Below are positions 17,348 through 26,443 of a stretch of 64,000 bases of DNA, piece after piece; the first letter of the stretch is position 1; each line of letters starts with the position of its first letter. The notes under the pieces are model-generated. The model was not told the DNA's origin and made no database searches. It worked only from the letters and a program-made list of their open reading frames with translations. This DNA is from Archangium minus (GTDB lineage: Bacteria; Myxococcota; Myxococcia; Myxococcales; Myxococcaceae): positions 4,340,001 to 4,404,000 of the forward strand of contig NZ_CP043494.1 in the NCBI RefSeq assembly GCF_044360475.1. The letters run 5' to 3'. A program made the translations under genes and the position numbers.

Positions 17348-18082
17348 ATGTTCCTCGCGCTCGATACGTCCACCCTCACACTGTCCCTGGCTCTCGTGGA
17401 GCGGGAAGGGGAGGGCGTGCGCGTCCTCGAGCACGTGGTGGTGGGGCCGCCGAAGAAGCAGAGCGAGGTGCTGCCCGGCATCGTCGGCGAGCTGCTCGCG
17501 CGGCATGGGGTGGCGCTCAAGTCCCTGGAGGGTCTCGCCATCGGTCTGGGCCCGGGCTCCTTCACCGGCCTGCGCATCGGCCTGTCCTGCGTGAAGGGGC
17601 TGGCGTACGCGGCGGGACTCAAGGTGGCTGGAGCCTCGTCGCTCGCGGCCGTGGCCCTGGAGGGCCCCGAGGGTCCGCCCCTCTTCGCCCTCGCCGTCGC
17701 GCGCAAGGACGACCTCTACCTGGGGCCCTACCGGCGGGTGGGGCAGCGTGTGGAGGCGCTCGGCCCCGAGGAGGCGATGCACCCGGAGGAGGTGGCCGCG
17801 CGCATGGCCGCCGAGCCGGAGGCGCTCGCCCTGGGACCCGCCCTGCCCGAGTACCGCGCGGCGCTGGAGCGCCATGGCGTGGCGCCCTCGCGGCTGTTGA
17901 GCGAGCCTTCCTTCCCCTCTGCGGTGGCGCTGTCGTACCTGGTGCGTTTCCCCGAGGAGCAGACGGTGCAGGCGATCTTCGCCCTGGAGCCGCACTACGT
18001 CCGGGCCTCCGAGCCCGAGCGCAACCCCAAGTTCCCCCCGCTGCCCGGGCCTCCGCCCACCGCGCGTCTCAAGGACGACTGA
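17348..18082 (+). CDS. tsaB: tRNA threonylcarbamoyladenosine biosynthesis protein TsaB
   Basis: 244 residues from the ATG at 17348. TsaB pairs with TsaD and TsaE to put the t6A modification on ANN-decoding tRNAs; it has an ASKHA fold but is not catalytic. MFLALDTSTLTLSLAL is the first phosphate-loop-like strand, LPGIVGELLARHGVALKSLEGLAIGLGPGSFTGLRIG is the family signature, and the C-terminal half is variable. It starts 10 bases after rlpA. The last 14 bases overlap the 3' end of the convergent mocA-like gene. Confidence 0.9.
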   Translation: MFLALDTSTLTLSLALVEREGEGVRVLEHVVVGPPKKQSEVLPGIVGELLARHGVALKSLEGLAIGLGPGSFTGLRIGLSCVKGLAYAAGLKVAGASSLAAVALEGPEGPPLFALAVARKDDLYLGPYRRVGQRVEALGPEEAMHPEEVAARMAAEPEALALGPALPEYRAALERHGVAPSRLLSEPSFPSAVALSYLVRFPEEQTVQAIFALEPHYVRASEPERNPKFPPLPGPPPTARLKDD

Positions 18083-18689
18083 GGCCGAGGCGCTCGAGGT
18101 CCGCCGGGGTGTCGACGTCGAGGAGTCCCTCGGCGAAGGGCACGAGGGCCAGTCGCGCTCGGTGGCACATCAGCACGGGTTTGGCGCCCTGGTGTCCGCT
18201 CAGCGCGAGGAGCTCGGGTAGGTGCTCCGCCGCGAATGCCGCGGGCACCCCGAAACCGCCCTCCCCGCCATAGTCACTGGCGGCTGCCGGGTGGCCTCGC
18301 GTCACCTGCTCCACAAGCGCGCGAAGGTGCTCCGGCGTGACGAAGGGCTGATCGCACAACATGAGCACGGCCTGCTCTTCTCGGGGGCGAGAGGCGTCGG
18401 CGAGCAGGGCCTCGATGCCGGCGCGAATCGAGGTACCTGGCCCCTCGGCCCACCCGGTGTTGTGTGCGAGCCGGACGCGTGCACCGCCGAGCGCCTCCGC
18501 CACGGCTTCATGGGAGGCTCCGGTGACGACGATGACGCTCCGGGCCCCACTCTCATTCGCCACGCGCGCGGCCCGGCTCACGAGCGGCTCCCCTTCCAGG
18601 CGCACGAGCTGCTTCGGCATACCGAGCCGCGACGAGGCGCCAGCCGCGAGCACGATGGCGGAGAAGGGGAGGGCGCCCGCGGAGCTCAT
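18069..18689 (-). CDS. MocA-like molybdenum cofactor nucleotidyltransferase
   Basis: 206-residue MobA/MocA-type enzyme. IVLAAGASSRLGMPKQLVRL is the nucleotide-binding loop, VLMLCDQPFVTPEHLRALV contains the metal-binding Asp and the D-Q-P motif, and DVDTPADLERL is the C-terminal hallmark. Such enzymes attach CMP (MocA) or GMP (MobA) to molybdopterin; the D-x-D-T-P-x-D-L ending and the neighbouring xanthine-oxidase-type enzyme favour the cytidine form. The ATG overlaps the stop of the xdhC-like gene by four bases, making this the last gene of the operon. Confidence 0.85.
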   Translation of the reverse strand: MSSAGALPFSAIVLAAGASSRLGMPKQLVRLEGEPLVSRAARVANESGARSVIVVTGASHEAVAEALGGARVRLAHNTGWAEGPGTSIRAGIEALLADASRPREEQAVLMLCDQPFVTPEHLRALVEQVTRGHPAAASDYGGEGGFGVPAAFAAEHLPELLALSGHQGAKPVLMCHRARLALVPFAEGLLDVDTPADLERLGLSRP

Positions 18690-19831
18690 GCGCTCTTCCT
18701 GTGCGTCTCCTCGGGCTGGGACAGGTGGATGGGCCCGTCATGCTGCCGGAGGTGGGCGCCTTCGCTCTGGGACAGCACGGCTTGGATCTCCGCGGCGATC
18801 GACAGGGCGATGGCCGCAGGTGTGTCACCACCGAGCTTGAGTCCCACCGGGCTGTAGAGGCGTGCGAGCTGCTCCGGGGTCGGAACGAACTCATCGGCCA
18901 TCTCGCGCAAGAGCTGCTCACCCCGGCGTCGGGGGCCGAGCAATCCGACGTAGGCCACGTCGAGCTTCAGGAGAATGGGAAGCAGGCGCAGGTCGGCGAA
19001 GTAGTTGTGGCTCATGACCACCACGGCCGAGTGGCGCCCGGTGGGCACGTGCGGGACGACGTTCTCGGGATGCGCGTGCACCACGCGCTCGGCTCCCGGG
19101 AAGCGCGCCGGATCGCACATCGCCGGCCGGTGGTCCACCACCGTCACCCGCCAGTCGAGCTGACGGGCGATGGAGACCAGGGGGACCGCGTCTGGACCCG
19201 CGCCGTAGATGGTGAGGTGGACGGCGGGCGGTACGAGGTCCACGAAGCACTCGATGCCGCCTTCCGGCAGTTGGAGCGCCCGTACCAGGGGACGATCCGT
19301 CGCGAGCGCTTCCCGGGCGAGCCCATGCGCCGCCTCGCGCAGGGCCATGGCGGAGGAGGGGGCATCCGCATCCCCCTCCTTCTCCAGGACAGTGCCGAGA
19401 AGACCCTGGAGCGCGGGAGGGGCCTCGAAGGCGGTGACGAGCGCCCGGGGTGCCTCAGCGGAGTTCATTCCGCACAGCAGCCGCCGGGTCTCGGCATTGA
19501 GCCGCCAGGGTTCGATCTTCTCGAGCAGCACGTCGAGCGCACCGCGGCACCCAAGGCCGAAACCTATGAGACCGTCATTCTCGCCCGTCATGTCGAAGCG
19601 AAGGCGCCGCGAGGCACCCGTGGCGAGCACCTCGCGTGCCGTCTTCGCGATCTGCGGCTCGAGACAGCCGCCGCTGATCAGCCCGACGGGCACTCCCTCC
19701 TTCGTGATGAGGAGGCGCGCCCCAGCCCGGCGATACGTCGAACCGCTCGTGCGGACCAAAGTCCCCAGCACGAGCGGCTCGCGGGCCGCGGCGGCTCCCT
19801 CCATGATGGCGAGGAGCTCGCTCACACTCAC
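18686..19831 (-). CDS. XdhC/CoxF-family maturation factor
   Basis: 381-residue protein with an N-terminal XdhC/CoxI domain (LVRTSGSTYRRAGARLLIT and GLISGGCLEPQIAKTA) and a C-terminal Rossmann domain (HLTIYGAGPDAVPLVSIARQL, VVVMSHNYFADL and GLLGPRRR). XdhC proteins bind molybdenum cofactor, promote its sulfuration and insert it into xanthine-oxidase-type enzymes. The gene starts with GTG at 19831, overlapping the large-subunit stop by four bases, which supports service to the enzyme encoded upstream. Confidence 0.88.
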   Translation of the reverse strand: MSVSELLAIMEGAAAAREPLVLGTLVRTSGSTYRRAGARLLITKEGVPVGLISGGCLEPQIAKTAREVLATGASRRLRFDMTGENDGLIGFGLGCRGALDVLLEKIEPWRLNAETRRLLCGMNSAEAPRALVTAFEAPPALQGLLGTVLEKEGDADAPSSAMALREAAHGLAREALATDRPLVRALQLPEGGIECFVDLVPPAVHLTIYGAGPDAVPLVSIARQLDWRVTVVDHRPAMCDPARFPGAERVVHAHPENVVPHVPTGRHSAVVVMSHNYFADLRLLPILLKLDVAYVGLLGPRRRGEQLLREMADEFVPTPEQLARLYSPVGLKLGGDTPAAIALSIAAEIQAVLSQSEGAHLRQHDGPIHLSQPEETHRKSA

Positions 19832-22056
19832 GTGGGCTTACCTCCCGTGAGCTTGTGGTTGCTGATCGGCAGGGTGCGCAGGCGCTTGCCGGTCGCGGCG
19901 AAGATGGCGTTCGTCACCGCCGGGGCGATGGGCGGCACGCCGGGCTCTCCCACACCACCGGGAGCCTCACCACTGTCGACGATCTCCACGGCAACCTCCG
20001 GCATCTCGTAGGGAGCCAGCATCGAGGCGTCGTGGAAGTTGCTCTGCTCGACGCGGCCATTGCGAAGGGTGATCTGCCCGCGCAGCGCGGCGGAGAGTCC
20101 GTAGACAACACCACCCTCCATCTGGGCAACGATGGTGTCCGGGTTGACGTACCGGCCACAATCGACCGCCACCCAGACCTTGTGCACGGTCAGCCGGCCG
20201 TCCGCCGTGACGGAGATCTCGGCCACCTCGCCGACGATGCTCCCGAAGCTCTCGGCGATGGCGATGCCGCGGAAGCGGCCCTCGGCCGGCGGCGTCTCCC
20301 ACTTCGACATCCGGGCCACCGTGTCGAGCACCTTGACGAAGCGCGGGTGCGACTTCTCGAGCAGGGCGCGGCGGAACTTGTACGGATCCTGCTTGGCCGC
20401 GTGCGCTAGCTCGTCCATGAAGCTCTCCACGTAGAAGGCGTTGTGGGAGCTACCAACGGAGCGCCAGAAGCCCACCGGCACGCCCGTGTCGACGATGGCG
20501 GCCTGGATGTGCTGGTTGGGGCACTCGTACTTCAGGTCGGCCAGGCCCTCGATGGTCGTCATGTCGATGCCGTCCTTGCCGACGCCACCGAACACCGTCC
20601 ACCGCTTCATGATGGAGGGGCCGGCGATGCTCGCCGTGATGGCCACGGGCAGGCCGTCCTCACCGAGCCCGGCCTTCATCTTCACGAGGGTGGCAGGCCG
20701 GTAGAAGTCGTGCTGCACGTCCTCCTCGCGCGACCAGATGAGCTTGACGGGCTTGCCCACGGCCTTCGAGGCCACGATGGCTTGCATCACCTCGTCGCTC
20801 CCCGCCCGCCGGCCGAAGCCTCCGCCGAGGTAGGTGGTGTGGACGACGATCTTGTCCTGCGGCACCTTCGTGGCGTTCGAGACGAGGAGCTTGGTGAGGG
20901 TATGGGACTGCGTTCCCACCCAGATCTCGATTCCATCCGGCTTGACGTGGGCCGTGCAGTTGAGGGGCTCCATCGGCGTGTGGGCGAGGAAGGGCGTCGA
21001 GTACTCGGCCTCGAGCTTCGTCTTCGCCGTGGCCAGCGCCTTGTCGGGCTCGCCCTTCTTCGTCGCGACGGGGTTCTTCTTTCCACTCGCGGCGGTGCGG
21101 AGCTTCTTCTCGATGGTCTCCGAGGACTGCCCGGTCGTGGCGCCCTTCGTCCACTTGGGCTCGAGGCCGCCGATGACCGTCTTCGCCGTCCACCAGCTGT
21201 CCGCCACGGCGATGATGGCCCCCGTGGTCTTCACCAGCGTGGTGCCCGCGGGCATCGCCTTGGCCAGCTCCGCGAAGTTCGAGCACTCACCGCCGAAGAC
21301 GGGCGAGTGGCGTACCGCCGCGTAGACCATGTCCGGGACGACGACGTCGATGCCGAAGAGGGGCTTGCCGGACACCTTGGCGGGCGTGTCGAGCCGCTTC
21401 ATCGGCTTGCCGATGAGCTTGTACTCGGCGCGCGTCTTGAGCTTCGGCTCCTTCGGAATCGTATCCACGGGCAGCGCTGCGGCGGCGGCGGTGAGCTCAC
21501 CGAAGCCAGCCTTGCGACCGCTTGCCTTGTGGACGACGAAACCCTGCTCGGCGTGGCAGCTCTCCGGGGTGACGCCCCACTTCTGGGCGGCGGCGGCGAC
21601 GAGCATGTGGCGCGCGATGGCGCCGATCCGCTGGAGGATGTCCCAGGTGGTGCGGATGCTCATGCTGCCACCGGTGATCTCAAAGGGCTGGCCGGTGTAG
21701 TTGAACTCCGGACCCGAGGGCGCGGGCTCGACGCGAATCTTGCTCCAGTCCGCCTCGAGCTCCTCGGCGATGATCATGGACATGGAGGTGAAGACGCCCT
21801 GACCCATCTCGCTCCGGGCGACGTAGATGGTGATGACGCCATCCGGCGCGATCCGCAGCCACGTGTTGAGCTTGGCCTCCTTGGCCTCCGAGGACACCTT
21901 GCCCTCGGCCTCCGCGGCGAACGCCTCGGAGCGGCGCATCGGGTTGGCGGGAAGGTGGAAGCCGAGCACGAGCCCCGCGACCGTCGCGGCGGTCGACTGG
22001 ACGAACGAGCGGCGGGAGAGGACCACCGGGTTGTTCTTCTCCTGGTCGGTCTTCAT
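19828..22056 (-). CDS. Tat-exported molybdenum hydroxylase large subunit (IorB-like)
   Basis: 742 residues from the ATG at 22056. The signal contains a twin-arginine motif (SRRSFVQ, residues 14-20) followed by a hydrophobic stretch, so the folded cofactor-loaded enzyme should be exported to the periplasm. The body is the aldehyde-oxidase/xanthine-dehydrogenase molybdopterin fold as in isoquinoline 1-oxidoreductase IorB: EMGQGVFTSMSMIIAEEL, the LGGGFGRR loop, GFWRSVGSSHNAF and the C-terminal GVGEPGVPPIAPAVTNAI with the catalytic Glu. The stop of the 2Fe-2S subunit gene is two bases upstream. The substrate is unknown; an aldehyde or N-heterocycle is usual. Confidence 0.88.
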   Translation of the reverse strand: MKTDQEKNNPVVLSRRSFVQSTAATVAGLVLGFHLPANPMRRSEAFAAEAEGKVSSEAKEAKLNTWLRIAPDGVITIYVARSEMGQGVFTSMSMIIAEELEADWSKIRVEPAPSGPEFNYTGQPFEITGGSMSIRTTWDILQRIGAIARHMLVAAAAQKWGVTPESCHAEQGFVVHKASGRKAGFGELTAAAAALPVDTIPKEPKLKTRAEYKLIGKPMKRLDTPAKVSGKPLFGIDVVVPDMVYAAVRHSPVFGGECSNFAELAKAMPAGTTLVKTTGAIIAVADSWWTAKTVIGGLEPKWTKGATTGQSSETIEKKLRTAASGKKNPVATKKGEPDKALATAKTKLEAEYSTPFLAHTPMEPLNCTAHVKPDGIEIWVGTQSHTLTKLLVSNATKVPQDKIVVHTTYLGGGFGRRAGSDEVMQAIVASKAVGKPVKLIWSREEDVQHDFYRPATLVKMKAGLGEDGLPVAITASIAGPSIMKRWTVFGGVGKDGIDMTTIEGLADLKYECPNQHIQAAIVDTGVPVGFWRSVGSSHNAFYVESFMDELAHAAKQDPYKFRRALLEKSHPRFVKVLDTVARMSKWETPPAEGRFRGIAIAESFGSIVGEVAEISVTADGRLTVHKVWVAVDCGRYVNPDTIVAQMEGGVVYGLSAALRGQITLRNGRVEQSNFHDASMLAPYEMPEVAVEIVDSGEAPGGVGEPGVPPIAPAVTNAIFAATGKRLRTLPISNHKLTGGKPT

Positions 22057-22058
22057 GG

Positions 22059-22523
22059 TCAGACCTCTCCCTTGGCGTTGATCTTGACGGCGATCTGCAC
22101 GGCCTTGCGGATCTTGCCGTAGGTGCCGCAGCGGCACAGGTTCGTCATGGCGGCCGAGATGTCGGCCTCCGTGGGGTTGGGCTTGGCCTTGAGCAGCGCG
22201 GCGCAAGCCATGACCTGACCCGACTGGCAGTAGCCGCACTGAGGCGCGTCGGCCTCGATCCACGCGCGCTGGGCGGGGTGGCTGTTGTCGGAGCTCAGGC
22301 CCTCGATCGTCGTGACCTCACCGCTCACCGCGGCCACGGGCAGCAGACAGCTCCGCGTCGCGGTGCCGTTGACGTGCACCGTGCAGGCGCCGCACAGGCC
22401 CTGCCCACATCCAAACTTGGTCCCCAGCAGTCCTAGCTTCTCCCGCAGCACCCAGAGGAGGGGAGTCCCCGGGTCCACGTCGACCGTTACTTCCTTGCCG
22501 TTCACCTTCAACGTCTGCGCCAT
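22059..22523 (-). CDS. 2Fe-2S subunit of molybdenum hydroxylase (IorA/CoxS-like)
   Basis: 154 residues with two iron-sulfur clusters. The plant-ferredoxin-like cluster uses the cysteines in GCGQGLCGACTVHVNG plus a later Cys (SCLLPV). The second, four-helix cluster uses CGYCQSGQVMACAALL and NLCRCGTYGKIRKAV. It passes electrons from the molybdenum centre of the large subunit. It has no signal peptide and probably travels with the Tat-exported partner. GGAGGGAGG lies just upstream of the ATG, a strong ribosome binding site at the head of the four-gene operon. Confidence 0.92.
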   Translation of the reverse strand: MAQTLKVNGKEVTVDVDPGTPLLWVLREKLGLLGTKFGCGQGLCGACTVHVNGTATRSCLLPVAAVSGEVTTIEGLSSDNSHPAQRAWIEADAPQCGYCQSGQVMACAALLKAKPNPTEADISAAMTNLCRCGTYGKIRKAVQIAVKINAKGEV

Positions 22524-22656
22524 TACAACCTCCCTCCGAGCACGAGCTCATCCTCGTTCGGAGTGTGGAATTCCCAACTGAGCAACTATAGGGGAATGGA
22601 TTCTTAACCGGGCTTTTGATTCGCGGCCCGGCTTTCGCTGGTGGTGAGAGATTGCG

Positions 22657-24555
22657 CTACACGCGGTACGTGCGTGCCACCGTCGCCATGCCCTCGGACG
22701 CCTCGCGCAGTGTGCGCGTGGCCCGCGTGGTGGACTGCAGGCTCTGCATCGTCTCGTCCATCAGCGAGGACAGGTCCGTCACCGCGGTGAAAATCTGCGA
22801 GATGCCCGCGTTCTGCTGGTTCACCGCGACGACGATCTGCCGAGCAGCCCCGGCGTTGTCTCGCACGATGGAGGTGAGCTCCCGGAGGCTCTCACCGCTG
22901 GCTCGGATTTGAGCGAGCCCCTCCTGCATCTGCTGCTGACCCTTCTGCGTCATCACCACCGTGCTCTGGATGGACTGCCCGATGTCATCCAGCAGCTCGC
23001 GCACACGGTCCGTGGAGTCGATGGACTGGTCGGCCAGGGCGCGGATTTCACGCGCCACCACGCCGAAGCCCTTGCCGTGCTCGCCCGAGCGCACGGCCTC
23101 GATGGCGGCGTTGAGTGCCAGCATGTTGGACTGGTCCGCCAGATCCTTCACCGTCTGGGCAATGCTGCCGATCTGCTGGGTGCGCTCGCCGAGCGAGATG
23201 ATGGTGGTGGCCAGCCGGCCCACCTTCTCGTGCAGCTCGTGCAGGCCGGTGATGCTGGCGGACAGGGTCGACTCGCCCGCGTTGCCCACCTGCTCGGCCC
23301 GGGCGGCCACTTCCAGCACGGCCTGCGAGCGATCCGCCGCCATCTGCGACGTCTGGCGGATCTCCTGCGCGGTGACCTGCGTCTCCTGGATGGCGGACGC
23401 CTGGCGCGCGAGGTTGCGCTCCTGCACCTCGGCGGCCTCGCTCAGCTCGGTCACGGCTCCGGAGAGCGCGCTCGTGCCCTGCTGGAGGCTCAGGGTCATG
23501 TCGCGCAGGTTCTCCATCATCCGTGCGAAGGCCTGGGCCAGCTCGCCCACCTCGTCCCGGGAGCTCACCTCCACGTTGCGCGACAGGTCCCCCTCCTGGA
23601 CAACGTGCGTGACCACCTCGTTCAGCGCGGTGATGGGCCGGGTGATGCCGCGCGCCAGCCACCACGCGCTCGCGATGGCCAGGGTCACGAAGAGGCCCAG
23701 CAGCGCGACCGCCGCCAGGGCTGCCCGAGTCATAGGGGCATAGGCCTCCCGTGCGTCCACCTTGGCCACGAAGTGCCAGCCGTCTCCCACGTCCTGGACG
23801 TCTGAGCCGTTGATGGCCACCTCGGACACGGGACGCTGCATGGGCGCGGCGTCGGCGGGGCGCGAGTCGAAGAGGAGCGTGCCATCCGCGGTCTTCACCT
23901 CCAGGCCGAAGCTGTCCTGCCCGCGCTCCTGGGCCCGCTGGACCGCGGAGCGCACCACTTCACCCACCTGGTCCCAGTTGTACGCGGCGAGCAGCACGCC
24001 GAGGCGGGCATTACTGATCGGGCTGAGCACCGGCGCGGCCAGGGGCAGCACCCGCTGACCGAAGATGGGATCCTTCTCCGTGGAGAGCGAGTTGGCGGAG
24101 AAGCGCCCCTCGCGCGCCGCCCGGTACCAGGCCATCTCACGCACCTCGCGCTCCTTGCCCTGGAAGGCCTTGCGCACCTGCTCCGAGCTGGCGGAGACGA
24201 CGCGGCCCTGCTCGTCGAAGAGGACGAAGCCGCTGATGGCGGGGTGGCGCTTGGCCAGCCCCGCGAGCACCGCATCGCTCTTGTCGTAGGTGTCGAAGAG
24301 CAGCGCGCCGCGGAGGATGGAGTCCTCGGCCCAGCTGCGCACGCTCGCCTCGCGCTCGGCCAGGGTGCGCTCCACCAGGTTCTTGAGGCCCTCGGCCTCC
24401 ACCGCGAGCGTGGCGTGGATCTGCTTGGACAGCGTGCGCCGCGTGAAGATCAGGCCCAGGCTCGTGACGGACAGGATGGAGAGGGCCGACAGCAGCGCCA
24501 CGTACAGGGTGATGCGACCCCTCAGCTTGAGGTCACCCAGGAAGGGGATGTTCAT
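22657..24555 (-). CDS. Methyl-accepting chemotaxis protein
   Basis: 632-residue transducer. The first membrane segment is at about 15-35 and a Cache-type periplasmic sensor domain covers about 40-275. The second membrane segment is at about 280-300, with a HAMP domain (ITRPITALNEVV onward) to about 355 and a methyl-accepting coiled coil to the end. The signalling tip is recognisable (DQSNMLALNAAIEAVRSGEHGKGFGVVAREIRALA). There is no C-terminal CheR-binding pentapeptide. No che genes lie nearby. The gene starts four bases after a small sensor-domain protein encoded upstream, and the two should be translated together. Confidence 0.9.
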   Translation of the reverse strand: MNIPFLGDLKLRGRITLYVALLSALSILSVTSLGLIFTRRTLSKQIHATLAVEAEGLKNLVERTLAEREASVRSWAEDSILRGALLFDTYDKSDAVLAGLAKRHPAISGFVLFDEQGRVVSASSEQVRKAFQGKEREVREMAWYRAAREGRFSANSLSTEKDPIFGQRVLPLAAPVLSPISNARLGVLLAAYNWDQVGEVVRSAVQRAQERGQDSFGLEVKTADGTLLFDSRPADAAPMQRPVSEVAINGSDVQDVGDGWHFVAKVDAREAYAPMTRAALAAVALLGLFVTLAIASAWWLARGITRPITALNEVVTHVVQEGDLSRNVEVSSRDEVGELAQAFARMMENLRDMTLSLQQGTSALSGAVTELSEAAEVQERNLARQASAIQETQVTAQEIRQTSQMAADRSQAVLEVAARAEQVGNAGESTLSASITGLHELHEKVGRLATTIISLGERTQQIGSIAQTVKDLADQSNMLALNAAIEAVRSGEHGKGFGVVAREIRALADQSIDSTDRVRELLDDIGQSIQSTVVMTQKGQQQMQEGLAQIRASGESLRELTSIVRDNAGAARQIVVAVNQQNAGISQIFTAVTDLSSLMDETMQSLQSTTRATRTLREASEGMATVARTYRV

Positions 24556-24559
24556 GTTT

Positions 24560-25099
24560 TCAGAGCTCGAGCAGGGAGACGGACACGGTCAGGGCACCGA
24601 CGACGCGCGCACCGTCCTTCACTGGAAGGGAAATCTGGACGACGTAGGACTGGGAGGACTCGTCGAAGAAGGGCTTCTCGCGCACCTCTCCGCCCCGGCC
24701 ACCATTGAAGGACCGGCGCCACTTCGACTCGTCCCCCTGCCAGTAATCGGAGGTGCGCCGTGTGGCGCCCACCAGCGCGCCCTGGTTGTCCATGACGAAG
24801 GACTCAGCCATGATCCGGCCCATCCGCTCCCGGTAGCGCTCGAGCGAGCGCGCGCACGCGCTGTCCAGCACCTTGCGCTTGAAGGGGGTGAGGGCAGGGG
24901 TCGCGCGCCACTCTTCGTCCAGCTTCTTGAGGGTGTCCATCGGCACGCGCTGCGCGTTCTGCTTCTTCACCTCGCGGACCACCGCTGGATCCGAGGCCAT
25001 CCGGCGCAGCTCGGGCATCAACCTGTCCACCTTCTCGAGCTGTGCCGCGCCATCCGGCGGCAGATTCGCGAGCAGCAATAACGACACGACCGTCCACAT
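24560..25099 (-). CDS. Secreted or anchored Cache-like sensor protein
   Basis: 179 residues with a hydrophobic N-terminus (VVSLLLLANLPP) that can act as a signal peptide or anchor, then one compact domain. The second half, FVMDNQGALVGATRRTSDYWQGDESKW followed by VQISLPVKDGARVVGALTVSVSL, has the ligand-pocket pattern of a PDC/Cache sensor, with the D-Y-W-Q-G-D-E segment typical of that fold. It has no signalling module. GGGAGGAT lies directly before the ATG and the stop is four bases before the chemoreceptor start, so the two proteins probably work together, perhaps as a binding protein for the receptor. Confidence 0.78.
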   Translation of the reverse strand: MWTVVSLLLLANLPPDGAAQLEKVDRLMPELRRMASDPAVVREVKKQNAQRVPMDTLKKLDEEWRATPALTPFKRKVLDSACARSLERYRERMGRIMAESFVMDNQGALVGATRRTSDYWQGDESKWRRSFNGGRGGEVREKPFFDESSQSYVVQISLPVKDGARVVGALTVSVSLLEL

Positions 25100-25286
25100 A
25101 TCCTCCCAGTCTACCGGATCCTCGGCGGTGGGCCCGTTCCTGGCTTACCCCTCCTGCTCGCCCTTCATGCGGACGGACGAGCCGGTTGCCTGAGGGGCAG
25201 AAGTGGTGTCGCGTGTTGTCCTACATGGCTCAACGTCGACGACAAGTGAAGCCCACGGGAGCCGGGGCTGGGGTAAAGGGACCGCC

Positions 25287-26315
25287 ATGAACGAGAACCT
25301 GCGAATCGCCGTGGTGGGTGCCACGGGCGTGGTGGGCACCGAGGTCATCTCCACCCTCCTGGACCGGGACTTCCCCGCCGAGCAGCTCACCGTGCTGGGC
25401 TCGGAGCGCTCCGAGGGTGAGGAGCTGGAGTACGGCGAGGAGACGCTGGAGGTGGAGCCGGTCACCCCCGAGGCCTTCCGGGGAGTCGGCCTGGTGCTGC
25501 TGGCCACGCCGGCGGACGCGTCGCGCACGCTGGCGCCGATGGCTCAGGCCGCGGGCGCCTGGGTGGTGGACGTGAGCTCCGCCTTCCGCGCGGATGGCAA
25601 CGTTCCGCTGGTGCTCCCCGGCTTCAACTCCGAGCTGTTGAATGCCTCCTTCAAGGGCCGGATCGTGGCCCTGCCCTCGGCGGTGACGACAGCGCTCGCC
25701 ACGCTCCTCGAGCCGCTGCGCCAGGGCTTCGGCGTGGCCCAGGTGCAGGTGACGGCCCTGATGGGCGTCTCCTCCTCGGGCAACCCGGGCCTGCGCGAGC
25801 TGGAGCAGCAGACGGCGGCGCTCCTCTCCGGCCGCGAGCCCGAGGCCCACGTCTTCCCGCAGCGCGTGGGCTTCAACGTGGTGCCCCAGGTGGGGCCCTT
25901 CATGGCCAACTCGCCCTGGACGGAGGAGGAGGCCGGCTGGACGCTCGAGTCCGCGCGCCTCTTCGCCACCAAAGGCGAGGTGCCCGTGGTGGCCGGCACC
26001 GCCGTGCAGGTACCCACCTTCTATGGCCACGGGCTGAGCCTCCACGTGCGGCTGAAGAAGCCCGCCTCCGTGGACCAGGCGCGCGCCGCCCTCAAGGGCT
26101 CGCCCGCGCTCAAGGTGTTGGATTCACCCGGGGAGAAGATCTACCCCATGCCCAGCCTCGTCACCGCGGACCCCACCGTCCACGTGGGCCGCCTGCGCTC
26201 CTTCCCCCAGTCCCCCGAGTGGCTCACCCTCTTCGCCACCGTGGACAACGCCGGCCGGGGCGCCGCCCTCAACCTGGTGGAGGCCGGATTGCGGCTCGCC
26301 GAGCGCACCGCCTGA
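25287..26315 (+). CDS. USG-1-like aspartate-semialdehyde dehydrogenase homologue lacking the catalytic Cys
   Basis: 342 residues from the ATG at 25287. It has the fold of aspartate-semialdehyde dehydrogenase: LRIAVVGATGVVGTEVISTL for NADP binding, VDVSSAFRADGNVPLVLPGFN and TFYGHGLSLHVRLKKP. Where the active enzyme has a P-N-C-S-T motif, this protein reads ALPSAVTTALATLL, so the nucleophilic Cys is replaced by Ala. The following VTALMGVSSSGNPGLRELEQQ matches the E. coli USG-1 pattern. It is probably not an active dehydrogenase. The upstream extension to 25203 has no support. Confidence 0.83.
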   Translation: MNENLRIAVVGATGVVGTEVISTLLDRDFPAEQLTVLGSERSEGEELEYGEETLEVEPVTPEAFRGVGLVLLATPADASRTLAPMAQAAGAWVVDVSSAFRADGNVPLVLPGFNSELLNASFKGRIVALPSAVTTALATLLEPLRQGFGVAQVQVTALMGVSSSGNPGLRELEQQTAALLSGREPEAHVFPQRVGFNVVPQVGPFMANSPWTEEEAGWTLESARLFATKGEVPVVAGTAVQVPTFYGHGLSLHVRLKKPASVDQARAALKGSPALKVLDSPGEKIYPMPSLVTADPTVHVGRLRSFPQSPEWLTLFATVDNAGRGAALNLVEAGLRLAERTA

Positions 26316-26325
26316 CAATTTGGCA

Positions 26326-26366
26326 AGCCCGCCGGGCCGCCCCTTGCCCATTTGACCGGGCGGGCT
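26326..26366 (+). terminator. Probable terminator after the USG-1-like gene
   Basis: AGCCCGCC (26326-26333) pairs with GGCGGGCT (26359-26366) across a 25-base loop, starting about 10 bases after the stop, and a CCGTTTC tail follows. The stem is GC-rich but the T-run is weak. Confidence 0.45.
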
Positions 26367-26443
26367 CCGTTTCTCCCTCGGAGATGAGGGGAGGCAGGGC
26401 TGGGTGTGTCCTGGCCCCGGGCTTGCTACCCTCCAGCCCGCCC

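Noticed and set aside
25287..26315. Functional aspartate-semialdehyde dehydrogenase
   Set aside because: The catalytic Cys motif is replaced by P-S-A-V-T-T.
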